A DNA stretch of 64,000 nucleotides from CALFML01 sp044222245 (GTDB lineage: Bacteria; Myxococcota_A; Polyangia; Palsa-1104; JAEUJZ01). Within the stretch, counting starts at the first letter, position 1. Each line of letters opens with the position of its first letter. Below the pieces are notes generated by a model. The model was not told where the DNA came from and did not search any database. It worked only from the letters and a program-made list of their open reading frames with translations. The stretch lies in contig JBGANQ010000041.1 in assembly GCA_044222245.1 (NCBI GenBank), positions 1 through 64,000 on the forward strand. The letters are read 5' to 3'. Shown piece by piece: positions 8,691-16,712 of the stretch. The translations under genes and the position numbers were made by a program.

Positions 8691-10981
8691 TGGACTGGGG
8701 AGTGCTGCAGCGATTTCGCGCCGGGGCGGTCCTCAGTGAGGACGACGCCCGCAAGGCGCGCATCCTGCGGGCGCTGCTCGCCATCGGCATCGGCAGCTCG
8801 CTGTGCTATCTGACGCTCGGCAACCTGGTGCCGCGGCTGGGCCTGCGCACCGACGCTGTGGCCTACGGACGACTGGCGGTCTCTTCGCTCATCCTGCTCA
8901 TTCTACGCCTGGGCTTTATCCGGTTCGCCACGCGCCTTGGGCTGGTCCTCACCCTGGGCCTGATCGGGCTGGCCGCCTGGAGCAACGGCGGCATGCGGGC
9001 GCCGGTGGTGCTGCTGTATCCGGCGTTTGCAGTCTCGACCGGATTTCTGCTCGGGCGCCGCTCCAGCGTCGTGGTGGGCCTGCTCGCCGTGGTCTCGGGT
9101 CTGGTCCTGGTGGTGGCTGAGCAGCGGGGGCTACTGCCGCCGCCGGTGCGGCCGCCGACGGCGCTGGCCAGCTGGGTGGTGCTGACGATGGCCATGGTGA
9201 CGGTGACCGCGCTTCTGCGGGTGAGCCTGCGGATCTTTGACGAGTCGCTGACCGAGGCTCGCCGCCAGCTCGCGGTGCGCGCCGAGGTAGAGCGGACCCT
9301 GCGTCAGCGCGAGACCGAGATCACCCAGCTCAACTCGGAGCTGGAGGAGCGGGTCCGCCTGCGCACCGCCGAGCTCTCGGAAGCCAAGGAGGCGGCCGAG
9401 GCGGCAAGCCAGGCCAAGAGCCGCTTTCTGTCCAACATGAGCCACGAGCTGCGCACCCCGTTAAATGGACTCATGGGCACCATCAACCTGCTCGACAAGA
9501 CCACGCTCACCCCCGAGCAGCGGCAGCTGCTAGACATCTCGCGCCTGGCCGGCGACGCCCTGCTTGGGGTCATAAACGACGTCATCGATTTTTCGCGCAT
9601 CGAAGCGGGCAAGATCGAGCTGCATACCGAGACCGTCGACTTGCGGGTCCTGCTGGAGGACGTGGCGGTGATGCTGGCCGAGCGCGCCTACACCAAGGGT
9701 CTGGAGCTCTTGCTCGATCTCGAAGAGAGCCTGCCCTCGGCCGTCCTGTGCGACCGGCTGCGGCTGCGCCAGATCGTCATCAACCTCCTTGGCAACGCGA
9801 TCAAGTTCACCGACCACGGGGAGGTGATCCTGCGCGCCAGCGTCAAAAACCGCCAGGTCGGCCGCGCTACCGTCCAGATCGAGGTCGCCGATACCGGCAT
9901 CGGCATGACGGCAGAGCAGGTGCAGCAGCTGTTCCGGCCGTTCTCGCAGGCCGACTCCTCGAACACCCGGCGGTTTACCGGCAGCGGCCTCGGGCTCGCC
10001 ATCACCAAGCAGCTGGCCACCGCCATGGGCGGCGACATCAAGGTCGTCACCCAGCCCGACCGCGGCAGCTCGTTCGGACTTACCTTGCCGCTGACGATGG
10101 CCGCCGGCGCCAGCGCCTGGGCCACCGAGTCGTGGCAGCAGCTGCAGCGCACCAAAGTCCTGCTCGTGCAGACCCGCGCCACCGCCACCGCGATCCTGCT
10201 GCGCTGGCTGACCGCGATGGGACTTAGCGCGGAAGCGGTGGCCGACGCCGGGGCAGTGCCCGAGCGCCTGCGCCAGGCGGTGGCGGCGGGCCAGCCGCTG
10301 CCGCTGGTCCTGCTCGATACGCAGTGGACGGGCGCGGCCAGTATGAAGCTGCTGCAAAAGGTGCGCGGCGACGAGGCGCTGCGCGCCACCCCCTTTGTCC
10401 TGTTTCACCCCCTGGGGAACCCCGAGCTGGTCGGCGCGGCGGCGCGGCAGGGCGCGGTGCAGTGCGTGCTCAAGCCGGTCCGCCGCGCCGCGCTGCGCGA
10501 GGCCCTGCGGCTGGCTCTGCGGCCGCAACCGGCGGCGGCGAGTCCGGCGGCGACCGCGCAGCCGCACCACCAGCTGGCCGGGCGCCGCATCCTGCTGGCC
10601 GAGGATAACCCGCTCAACCAGTTTATCGCCCGCCGCACTCTGGAGGCCTACGGCTTCGTCGTCGACTGTGTCGGCGACGGCCGGGCGGCAGCCAGCGCCA
10701 GCGCCGCGGGGCACTATGACGCGATCCTGATGGACTGCCAGATGCCCGAGCTCGATGGCCTGGACAGCACGCGCCTCATCCGCGCCCGCGAGGGCTCGGG
10801 GCCGCGCACGCCCATCATCGCCCTCACCGCCCACGCCCTGGGCGAGGAGCGGCAGCGCTGCCTTGCCGCCGGCATGGACGACTACCTGAGCAAGCCGTTT
10901 TCTCCCGAGGGCCTGCTCCAGGTGCTCGCGCAGTGGCTCACCGCGCCGCCCGCCGACGCCGCGAAACCGTCGCCCGAGTGA
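8690..10981 (+). CDS. Hybrid sensor histidine kinase with two receiver domains, the first degenerate
   Basis: The product is 763 aa, starting at the ATG that overlaps the kinase stop. Residues about 25-180 hold five or six membrane helices with no large extracytoplasmic loop. A coiled coil (about 185-240) leads to the HisKA box SHELRTPLNG with phospho-acceptor H252. The ATPase domain shows NLLGNAIKFT (N box), DTGIGM and GSGLGL. Next is a receiver-like domain (about 485-620) in which the acidic pair is replaced by VQTRA, although LLDTQ and the LKPV lysine remain, so it probably cannot be phosphorylated normally. The C-terminal receiver is complete: AEDNPLNQ, D682 in DCQMPELDG, a conserved TAH threonine and K in SKPF. 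No DNA-binding output is fused, so the phosphate must go to a separate partner not seen here. Confidence 0.93.
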   Translation: MDWGVLQRFRAGAVLSEDDARKARILRALLAIGIGSSLCYLTLGNLVPRLGLRTDAVAYGRLAVSSLILLILRLGFIRFATRLGLVLTLGLIGLAAWSNGGMRAPVVLLYPAFAVSTGFLLGRRSSVVVGLLAVVSGLVLVVAEQRGLLPPPVRPPTALASWVVLTMAMVTVTALLRVSLRIFDESLTEARRQLAVRAEVERTLRQRETEITQLNSELEERVRLRTAELSEAKEAAEAASQAKSRFLSNMSHELRTPLNGLMGTINLLDKTTLTPEQRQLLDISRLAGDALLGVINDVIDFSRIEAGKIELHTETVDLRVLLEDVAVMLAERAYTKGLELLLDLEESLPSAVLCDRLRLRQIVINLLGNAIKFTDHGEVILRASVKNRQVGRATVQIEVADTGIGMTAEQVQQLFRPFSQADSSNTRRFTGSGLGLAITKQLATAMGGDIKVVTQPDRGSSFGLTLPLTMAAGASAWATESWQQLQRTKVLLVQTRATATAILLRWLTAMGLSAEAVADAGAVPERLRQAVAAGQPLPLVLLDTQWTGAASMKLLQKVRGDEALRATPFVLFHPLGNPELVGAAARQGAVQCVLKPVRRAALREALRLALRPQPAAASPAATAQPHHQLAGRRILLAEDNPLNQFIARRTLEAYGFVVDCVGDGRAAASASAAGHYDAILMDCQMPELDGLDSTRLIRAREGSGPRTPIIALTAHALGEERQRCLAAGMDDYLSKPFSPEGLLQVLAQWLTAPPADAAKPSPE

Positions 10982-10995
10982 GCTCGCGCCGCGGC

Positions 10996-11772
10996 TCAGT
11001 CGCGGGTGGCGATGAGGCCGAACATCTCGATGTCCAGCTCGACCTTGGCGGCGTTGCGGACAAAGCCTGGCATCTCGAGCCAGTCTTCCAGCGACCGCAT
11101 CTCCAGGATGCGCCAGGGCGCCACCAGCGCCGCCAGCTCCGGCGGCTGCCGCAGGAAGTGCTGGATGTTGGCGAGCTTGGCGGCCTGCGCCGAGTCCTGC
11201 CGCGCCGCCTGGCTCATCGGCTCGCGGTCGGTCGGCCACGCCTGGAAGCTCAGCGCCAGCGTGCTGCCGGGGGCGCACAGCTCGTGCAGCTGGGTCAGCA
11301 GGCTGCGCACGACTTCATCGCTCAGAAAATAAATGATCCCGATCGCGCCCACACATAGCTTGCGCGGGCTTGGGAAGAACTGCCGGGCCTGGGCGAGCAG
11401 CGGCTCTGGCTGACGCAGGTCGGCCTGTATGTACTGCTGGTGCGGACGCCCCTGCAGGATCTCCTGTCCGTAGGAGACCGACAGCGGGTCGTTGTCCGAA
11501 AACAGGATGCGCGCCGCCGGCAGGTACTCGTTGAAGTGCCCCTGGGTCGGCAGTCCCGAGGCGAGGTCGAGGACGTTGGTCGCGCCCTCGGCCGACCAGC
11601 GGGCGGCGACCAGCTGCAGGAACCAGCGGTTCAGGCGCGCCAGCTCGGGGTAGTAGGGAACCAGCTTGAGGATCTCGGCTACCGCCTGGCGGTCGACCTC
11701 GAAGTTGTGGTGGCCGCCGAGCACGAAGTCATAGATGCGGCCGACGTGCGGACGGGTGCTGTCTATCGTCAT
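10996..11772 (-). CDS. S-adenosyl methyltransferase family protein (DUF574/PF04672 type)
   Basis: The product is 258 aa. The opening TRPHVGRIYDFVLGGHHNFEVDR is characteristic of the family once called DUF574, SAM-dependent methyltransferases common in actinobacteria. The SAM-binding region reads TNVLDLASGLPTQGHFNE, then FSDNDPLSV as the second strand acid. No substrate is established for most members. The ATG overlaps the stop of the upstream STAS gene (ATGA, 11769-11772), so the two form a coupled operon. That context suggests a role in a stress or sensory switch. The gene ends 14 bp from the convergent histidine kinase gene with no room for a long terminator. Confidence 0.85.
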   Translation of the reverse strand: MTIDSTRPHVGRIYDFVLGGHHNFEVDRQAVAEILKLVPYYPELARLNRWFLQLVAARWSAEGATNVLDLASGLPTQGHFNEYLPAARILFSDNDPLSVSYGQEILQGRPHQQYIQADLRQPEPLLAQARQFFPSPRKLCVGAIGIIYFLSDEVVRSLLTQLHELCAPGSTLALSFQAWPTDREPMSQAARQDSAQAAKLANIQHFLRQPPELAALVAPWRILEMRSLEDWLEMPGFVRNAAKVELDIEMFGLIATRD

Positions 11773-12644
11773 GCCTTGCTCCCTGCGGGGGTGGAGCTGC
11801 GCGGCCGTGGCCGCGGCGCTCCGGACAGCTGCAGCGCCTGCTCGATGCCGTGCTGCAGATCGGCCTCGACCACCAGGCCGGCCAGGTCGAGCTCATGCTG
11901 GGCCAGAAGGCGCGCGCTCATCGGGCTGAGACCGACCAGGATCGGTCGCGCGCCAAGCAGTCGCACTGCGTTGGCGGTGCGCAGCAGCGCCATCGCCGCT
12001 TGCTCGCTGAGGGTCACGATGCCGGTGACATCGATCAGGATGACGCGCGCCTTTTTAAGGACAATCTCTTCCAGCACCCGCTCGGCGATGCGCTGCGCTC
12101 GCTCATCGTCGATCTCGCCGATGAGCGGCAGCACCAGGATGCGGTCAAAGACCGGCATGATCGGCGTCGACAGCTCCTGGATCATGCGGCGCAGCGCCTT
12201 CTCGCGCTCGGCGATCATGCGCTCCAGGGCGCCCTGGATGTCGTCGCGCTGGCGGGTGATGGTCTGCGTCTCTCCTTCGGTGATTCCTTCCAGGATGGCG
12301 GTCATGAAATCGTTGAGCCCGAGGATGCGCTCGCGGCTGGCGGGCTCCTGGGCGGTCGTCGACTCCGGCGCCGGCGCACCGAGCGCATCGTCGAGCAAGC
12401 TGCGGCCCAGGGCCAGCACGGTGCGCAGCCCGAGCCCCTGCTCGGCCAGGCTGCGCCCCACCGCGCGCACCGCGTCGCCATCGCGGCTGCCGGCAAACTC
12501 CTTGAGCGTCGCGAGGAACTGCTGGGCGATGGCAGCAAAGCGGAACGGCGGCAGCGCGCTGCGGTTGTGCACCGCATTGAGCTTCAGGACCTGCACCAGG
12601 TGCTGGGCCAGCGTGCCGTGGATTCGCTCAAGCCAGTCCTGCAT
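11769..12644 (-). CDS. RsbR-type STAS domain protein
   Basis: The product is 291 aa. The N-terminal 150 residues are helical and resemble the globin-like/helical sensor half of RsbR co-antagonists. A coiled coil around 130-160 leads to the STAS domain (about 163-275), which begins ELSTPIMPVFDRILVLPLIG and holds VILIDVTGI, the site where RsbR/RsbS proteins carry a phospho-acceptor Thr. In the stressosome such proteins sequester an RsbT-like kinase and respond to stress. No RsbT, RsbS or RsbU gene is in the window. The same STAS opening (LSTPLIPITD...) recurs at the end of the giant protein at 38596, so this chromosome uses the module at least twice. Coupled to the methyltransferase downstream. 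The tail after residue 275 is Pro/Arg/Ser rich. Confidence 0.88.
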   Translation of the reverse strand: MQDWLERIHGTLAQHLVQVLKLNAVHNRSALPPFRFAAIAQQFLATLKEFAGSRDGDAVRAVGRSLAEQGLGLRTVLALGRSLLDDALGAPAPESTTAQEPASRERILGLNDFMTAILEGITEGETQTITRQRDDIQGALERMIAEREKALRRMIQELSTPIMPVFDRILVLPLIGEIDDERAQRIAERVLEEIVLKKARVILIDVTGIVTLSEQAAMALLRTANAVRLLGARPILVGLSPMSARLLAQHELDLAGLVVEADLQHGIEQALQLSGAPRPRPRSSTPAGSKA

Positions 12645-12833
12645 CGTGAAAAAGTGGGCCCCCAGCGCTGGACTTTGACTATAAAGCCGCCTTTTTATTA
12701 TACGGCACGGGCGGCGCCCAAGACAAGGATCGGACCGGCGGCGCGGGCCGCGCCTATAGCAGACGGCGGTGGCCGGATTTTCTGCGCTTGCGCGTCTTTA
12801 CATATGTTGCTAGCCACTTAGCCGCCAAAATGC

Positions 12834-13412
12834 ATGCTGACCCATACTCCCAGGCCCTGCCCTGCAGAACCTCCAGCGGCTCCCGATGCTCAAGGAGTTT
12901 GCCGGCGGCCGACCGAGCGCATCGAGTCGATCTACCGTCGCTGCTTTCCGGTAATCGAGGCCAAGTGCCGCCGGATGTTTCACAGCGGCGCCGAGGCGCA
13001 AGATGTCGCGCAGGAGGTATTTGCGCGGCTGCTTGAGAGCGAGCTCGCCGCGCGCCTTGACGCGGTGGCCGCCGAGACCCTGCTTGGGTGGATCTACCGG
13101 GTAAGCGGACGGGTGGCGATTGACTACGTGCGCACACGCAAGCGGCGCGCGGCGCTGCTCAGCGAGAGTCTGTTTGCGCCCGAGCTGGGCAATCAGCTCG
13201 GCGAGGGTTCGGTGGACGCCCGGCGGGTGATGGCGGCGCTGTCGCAGGAGGTGCCGGCCGCCGAGCTGGAGGCGGCCATCCTGTGCCGCGTCGATCGGCT
13301 GACCCACGAGCAGAGCGCGGCGGTGCTTAAGACCTCGGAGAGGACAGTCCGCCGCCACCTCAGCCGCTTTGATGAGCGCGTGGCCGGACGCAAGAAGGAG
13401 CTTTTAAGATGA
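12834..13412 (+). CDS. ECF-type RNA polymerase sigma factor
   Basis: The product is 192 aa from the ATG at 12834. There is no clear ribosome site, and conserved sequence only starts near residue 26, so the true start could differ. Region 2 runs about 28-110: IESIYRRCF, then AEAQDVAQEVFARLLES, the helix that contacts core polymerase and the -10 element. Region 4 runs about 140-185, with TLEQ-like LTHEQSAAVLKTSERTVRRHLSRF as the helix-turn-helix. The gap upstream (12645-12833) is AT-richer and probably contains the promoter for this gene and for the divergent STAS gene. The stop overlaps the next start (ATGA), coupling the sigma factor to its presumed anti-sigma factor. Confidence 0.88.
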   Translation: MLTHTPRPCPAEPPAAPDAQGVCRRPTERIESIYRRCFPVIEAKCRRMFHSGAEAQDVAQEVFARLLESELAARLDAVAAETLLGWIYRVSGRVAIDYVRTRKRRAALLSESLFAPELGNQLGEGSVDARRVMAALSQEVPAAELEAAILCRVDRLTHEQSAAVLKTSERTVRRHLSRFDERVAGRKKELLR

Positions 13413-14155
13413 GCCAAGAACCAGCGGGTCCGCTGCACCCTTCCTTCCTGGAGCTCGACAGACTGTTCCTGGCGACTCAAGGCCAGGGCCGCGCCGCAGA
13501 GCCGTGGGCGGCCCACTGCCGCGACTGTGTCCACTGCCAGCGCTACCTGCAGGACCTGCAGCGCCGGGCGGCGGCGCCGGTGCCGCTGTGGGCGAGCGCC
13601 CTGCAGGAGCGCCGCGCGGGCCATTGGGAGCGGCTGCGCCAGCGCTGGGCGCGGCCGCTCCTGCTCTTCCCCTTGCCGGCCGCCGCGGCGGGACTGGCGC
13701 TCCTGCTGGCGCTCAAGGGCGGCCCGCTGCCGCCGCCGCCGCCGCCGGAAGTACGCGCCAAGGGCGGTCCCAGCATCAGCGTGTACATCAAGCGCGGCGA
13801 GCGAGTCACCCAGTGGGACGGCCAGCTGCGGCTGCGGCCGCAGGATCGCATCCGCCTGCAGGTCATGGCGGCCGGCTACTCGCAGGTCACGGTGGCGGTG
13901 CCGCCGCCGGGCGGCCCGTCGCATGATCAGATGCTGTATCAGGTGCTGTACGCCGGCGCGCTGCCGCCGACCGCGCCGACCGCGCTGCCGGTGAGCTGGG
14001 AGGTGAGCGGGCAAGGCGCGGCGGAAGTGCTGACCGTCATCCTCAGCACCGGGCCGCTGGCCGAGGCGGCGCGGCCCCTGGACGTAGCCGCGCTGCGGCG
14101 CCGGCCGGGGATAGTTGTCACCGAGCTGGTTCTGCCCAAGGAGGAGCTGCGATGA
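13409..14155 (+). CDS. Probable membrane anti-sigma factor with zinc-finger-like N-terminus
   Basis: The product is 248 aa, starting inside the sigma stop codon. Residues about 34-46 read HCRDCVHCQRY, a His-x2-Cys-x2-Cys pattern like the zinc-binding anti-sigma domain (ZAS), although the full HxxxCxxC spacing is not exact. One membrane helix spans about 93-113. A run of seven prolines follows, then an extracytoplasmic domain (about 125-248) of beta-rich character with SVYIKRGERV. This domain resembles the DUF4384-type domains seen in myxobacterial sigma/caspase loci. The position between an ECF sigma factor and a caspase-like protein, all with ATGA overlaps, supports the anti-sigma role. Inference rests mostly on context. 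Confidence 0.75.
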   Translation: MSQEPAGPLHPSFLELDRLFLATQGQGRAAEPWAAHCRDCVHCQRYLQDLQRRAAAPVPLWASALQERRAGHWERLRQRWARPLLLFPLPAAAAGLALLLALKGGPLPPPPPPEVRAKGGPSISVYIKRGERVTQWDGQLRLRPQDRIRLQVMAAGYSQVTVAVPPPGGPSHDQMLYQVLYAGALPPTAPTALPVSWEVSGQGAAEVLTVILSTGPLAEAARPLDVAALRRRPGIVVTELVLPKEELR

Positions 14156-16023
14156 GAGGCAAGCGACTGGGATTCGGATGCCGGCGCGGCGCGGCGGCGC
14201 GCGTCGTCTTTGCCCTCTTGCCGCTGTTTATTGCGGTCGCGACGGCGCGGGCGGCCGCGCCGCGGCGAGTTGCGGTGCTGGTGGGGGCCAACGCGCCGGC
14301 GCTCGGGCGGCAGCCGCTGCGCTACGCCCACCGCGATGCCGCGCAGCTTGGCCAGGTGCTCTTGCAGGTGGGCGGATTTGCCGCCGCCGACGTCCACGTC
14401 TTAAATGATCCGCCGCCGGAAGCGGTGGTGGCGCTGCTTGAAAAAGAGAGCGCGCAGCTGAGCCAGAGGGACGCCGCGGGCGGCGAGACCCTGCTGTTCT
14501 TCTACTACTCTGGCCACGCCGATGCCGAGGCGATCTATCCGGGCGGCCTGGCGCTGCCGCTGCAGCGGCTGCGGGCGCTGCTTGGCGACAGCCGGGTGAC
14601 GGTGCGGGTCGGTCTCATCGATGCCTGCCGCGGCGGCGGCTGGACGCGCACCAAGGGGCTGTCAGAGGCCGCGGTGTTCGAGCTGCCGGCGGTGCTGAGC
14701 AGCGAGGGCACGGTGCTCATCTCCTCCAGCTCCGGGGTCGAGAACGCCCACGAGTCAGAGCAGCTGCGCGGCTCGTTCTTCAGCCACCACTTCATGGCCG
14801 CCCTGCTCGGTGCCGCCGACCAGACCGGCGACGGCGAGGTCTCGCTCAACGAGGCCTTCGAGTATGCCAAGCAGCTGACCATCCGCGACACCGCCCGTCT
14901 GGCCAGCGCGCCGCAGCACCCAAGCTTCGAGGTGCAGCTGCGCGGGCGCCGCGATCTGGTGCTGTCGCGACTGCGCGCCAGCCTGACCGCGGTGCGCCTG
15001 GAGCAGGAGCACGGACCGCTGGAGATCGTGGCGCTGCAGTCCGGGCAGGTGCTGGCCGAGACCCAGCCCGGGCGGCGCGCGGTGACGCTGGCGCTGCCGC
15101 CGGGCCACTACCTGGCGCGGCGGCCGCTACGAACCTTGTACAGCGCCGACGAGTTTGACGTGGCGGTGGGCAGCGCAGTGGTCGTCCGCGAGCGCGACCT
15201 GCAGCCGATCGCCAACGGCGGCCGCGGCCTGCGCCCCAAGGGCGGCTACGTCTCGCGGCTGCCGCTGGACGCCACCACCGTTGAGAGTGGAGTGGTCGAG
15301 GTGCGCGTCGGCCTGGGCCTCAGCTTCCTCCCCAGCATCCTGCCGATGAGCCAGAGCCTGCTAGGCGTCATCGCCCTCGACTCAACCAGCCTCACCGAGG
15401 AGCCGCATTCGCTCTTTACGACGCAGCTCAACGCCTACCTGGGCATCACCAGCCGCCTGCAGTGGCTCATCGGCACCGGCGCCTTCGCCTACCGGCTGGG
15501 ACAGCGCGGCCGACCGGAGCTGGTCCTGTGGGGCGGGATGGTCGGCTGGGGTCCCAGCAGGGACTTCGGCGGCAACCTGGCCTTCGGATACCGGCTGGGC
15601 CTGGGGCTGGACCTCCGCCTGCCGGTTGCCCAGACGCAGTCCATCCTGCTCGGCGCCAGCGCCCACAGCAGCGGGCTGGCCTCGCAGGAGTACAGCGTGC
15701 TGCCGACCACCTGGCGGGTCAAGCTGGACCTTGGCTATCGCACCACGGTGGCGCGCAAGGTCACCTTCAACCTGGCCATGGGAGTGGAGCTCAACGCCGT
15801 CTATCACGGCCGGCGGCCGGATGCGGACGCCGACGGCGAGCAGCTCGACCTGACGCTGCAGGTCGGCTCGGTGCAGGCGCTGGGAATGCGGGCGCTGCCG
15901 CTGGTCCAGTTTCACCTGAACCGCTGGCTGAGCATCGATGGCTACCTTGCCCTGCAGATGAACCAGCGGAGCGGCGATCTGCGCTCCAGCTTTGCGCTCG
16001 GCGCCACCCTGCTGGCGTTCTGA
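14152..16023 (+). CDS. Secreted caspase-family (peptidase C14) protease
   Basis: The product is 623 aa, starting inside the previous stop (ATGA). A signal peptide is visible: basic residues, then a hydrophobic stretch about 18-34 ending TARAAA. The caspase-like domain (about 38-270) has the opening strand RVAVLVGAN, the catalytic His in FFYYSGHAD (H122) and the catalytic Cys in LIDACRGGG (C159). Both belong to the clan CD dyad of metacaspase/caspase-like enzymes. An EF-hand-like DQTGDGEVSLNEAFEY lies near 225-240, which is common in bacterial caspase-like proteins. Residues about 380-623 contain alternating amphipathic strands that could form an outer-membrane-type beta barrel or a beta sandwich. 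Being secreted, it should act in the periplasm or outside, not in the cytoplasm as in defence caspases. Confidence 0.88.
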   Translation: MRGKRLGFGCRRGAAARVVFALLPLFIAVATARAAAPRRVAVLVGANAPALGRQPLRYAHRDAAQLGQVLLQVGGFAAADVHVLNDPPPEAVVALLEKESAQLSQRDAAGGETLLFFYYSGHADAEAIYPGGLALPLQRLRALLGDSRVTVRVGLIDACRGGGWTRTKGLSEAAVFELPAVLSSEGTVLISSSSGVENAHESEQLRGSFFSHHFMAALLGAADQTGDGEVSLNEAFEYAKQLTIRDTARLASAPQHPSFEVQLRGRRDLVLSRLRASLTAVRLEQEHGPLEIVALQSGQVLAETQPGRRAVTLALPPGHYLARRPLRTLYSADEFDVAVGSAVVVRERDLQPIANGGRGLRPKGGYVSRLPLDATTVESGVVEVRVGLGLSFLPSILPMSQSLLGVIALDSTSLTEEPHSLFTTQLNAYLGITSRLQWLIGTGAFAYRLGQRGRPELVLWGGMVGWGPSRDFGGNLAFGYRLGLGLDLRLPVAQTQSILLGASAHSSGLASQEYSVLPTTWRVKLDLGYRTTVARKVTFNLAMGVELNAVYHGRRPDADADGEQLDLTLQVGSVQALGMRALPLVQFHLNRWLSIDGYLALQMNQRSGDLRSSFALGATLLAF

Positions 16024-16039
16024 GGGAGGGAGCCACCCT

Positions 16040-16633
16040 ATGAAAAAGATGCCTAAGATGAGAGTGAAGACTCCCACCGCCCGGTCGCCGCGATGGGGGC
16101 GATGCTGCGCGGCCGCCCTGGGCGCTGCCGTGGCGCTGGGCGGCTGCATTCGCTCGGACCTTATCTATCCGGATCTGCCGCCCATCGATCCGCTGGCGAC
16201 GCCGGTGTACGGAATGGGGCAGATCTGTGTTGTTCGTCCGCACACCTGGGCGATGGCTCGCACCTCGCTGTTTCGGGATAACGGCAACCTGGTCGGGGCG
16301 ACGCGCGGCCCGAGCTACTTCTGCTATGCGGCGCAGCCCGGATTGCACCGCCTAGAGGTGCTCGATGACTCACCGCCGTCGGCGGTGGAGTTTCCGCTGG
16401 CGGCGGGACAGCGCCTGTTTTTTCACCACCGGGTCGGGCTGGCGAATGATCGGCTGAGCCTGATGACCGAGCAAGAGGCACCCGAGCTCCTGGACAAGTG
16501 TGATTACAGCCAGCTCCTGGACACTCCCCAGCGGCTGGTGACCTCCGAGGCGCCGGCGCGTCCGGTGAGCCAGCCGGCAGCGGCGCCGCAGTCCCAGTCT
16601 GGCCGCGCCGGCCCGTCTTCCGCGCAGCCATAA
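16040..16633 (+). CDS. Lipoprotein with a DUF2846-like domain
   Basis: The product is 197 aa. The ATG at 16040 has GGAGGG about 10 nt upstream. The signal peptide ends in a lipobox, VALGGC, making Cys39 the lipidated residue. The mature part contains ICVVRPHTWA and LFRDNGNLVGATRGPSYFCYAAQPGLHRLEV, which resembles the DUF2846 pattern of a short beta sandwich with a proline/glycine turn. The C-terminal 35 residues are Pro/Ala/Gln rich. It lies 16 nt after the caspase gene and is probably the last gene of the sigma operon. Function unknown; it could hold the caspase or signal envelope state to the anti-sigma factor. Confidence 0.75.
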   Translation: MKKMPKMRVKTPTARSPRWGRCCAAALGAAVALGGCIRSDLIYPDLPPIDPLATPVYGMGQICVVRPHTWAMARTSLFRDNGNLVGATRGPSYFCYAAQPGLHRLEVLDDSPPSAVEFPLAAGQRLFFHHRVGLANDRLSLMTEQEAPELLDKCDYSQLLDTPQRLVTSEAPARPVSQPAAAPQSQSGRAGPSSAQP

Positions 16634-16712
16634 TCCGCTAGGCCGGCACTGGCTTGCTCTGGTCAGGACGGCGGCATTGACCTCTTACTTGGCTCCTTAG
16701 TACTGTAATTTC

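Noticed and set aside
9530..11278. 582-aa open frame on the minus strand opposite the hybrid histidine kinase
   Set aside because: Composition is Arg/Gly/Ala/Gln rich with no domain; it mirrors the codons of a well-supported kinase and is a high-GC shadow.
11440..12678. 412-aa plus-strand frame across the methyltransferase and STAS genes
   Set aside because: It spans two coupled minus-strand genes with strong motifs; Ser/Arg-rich, no start site or domain.
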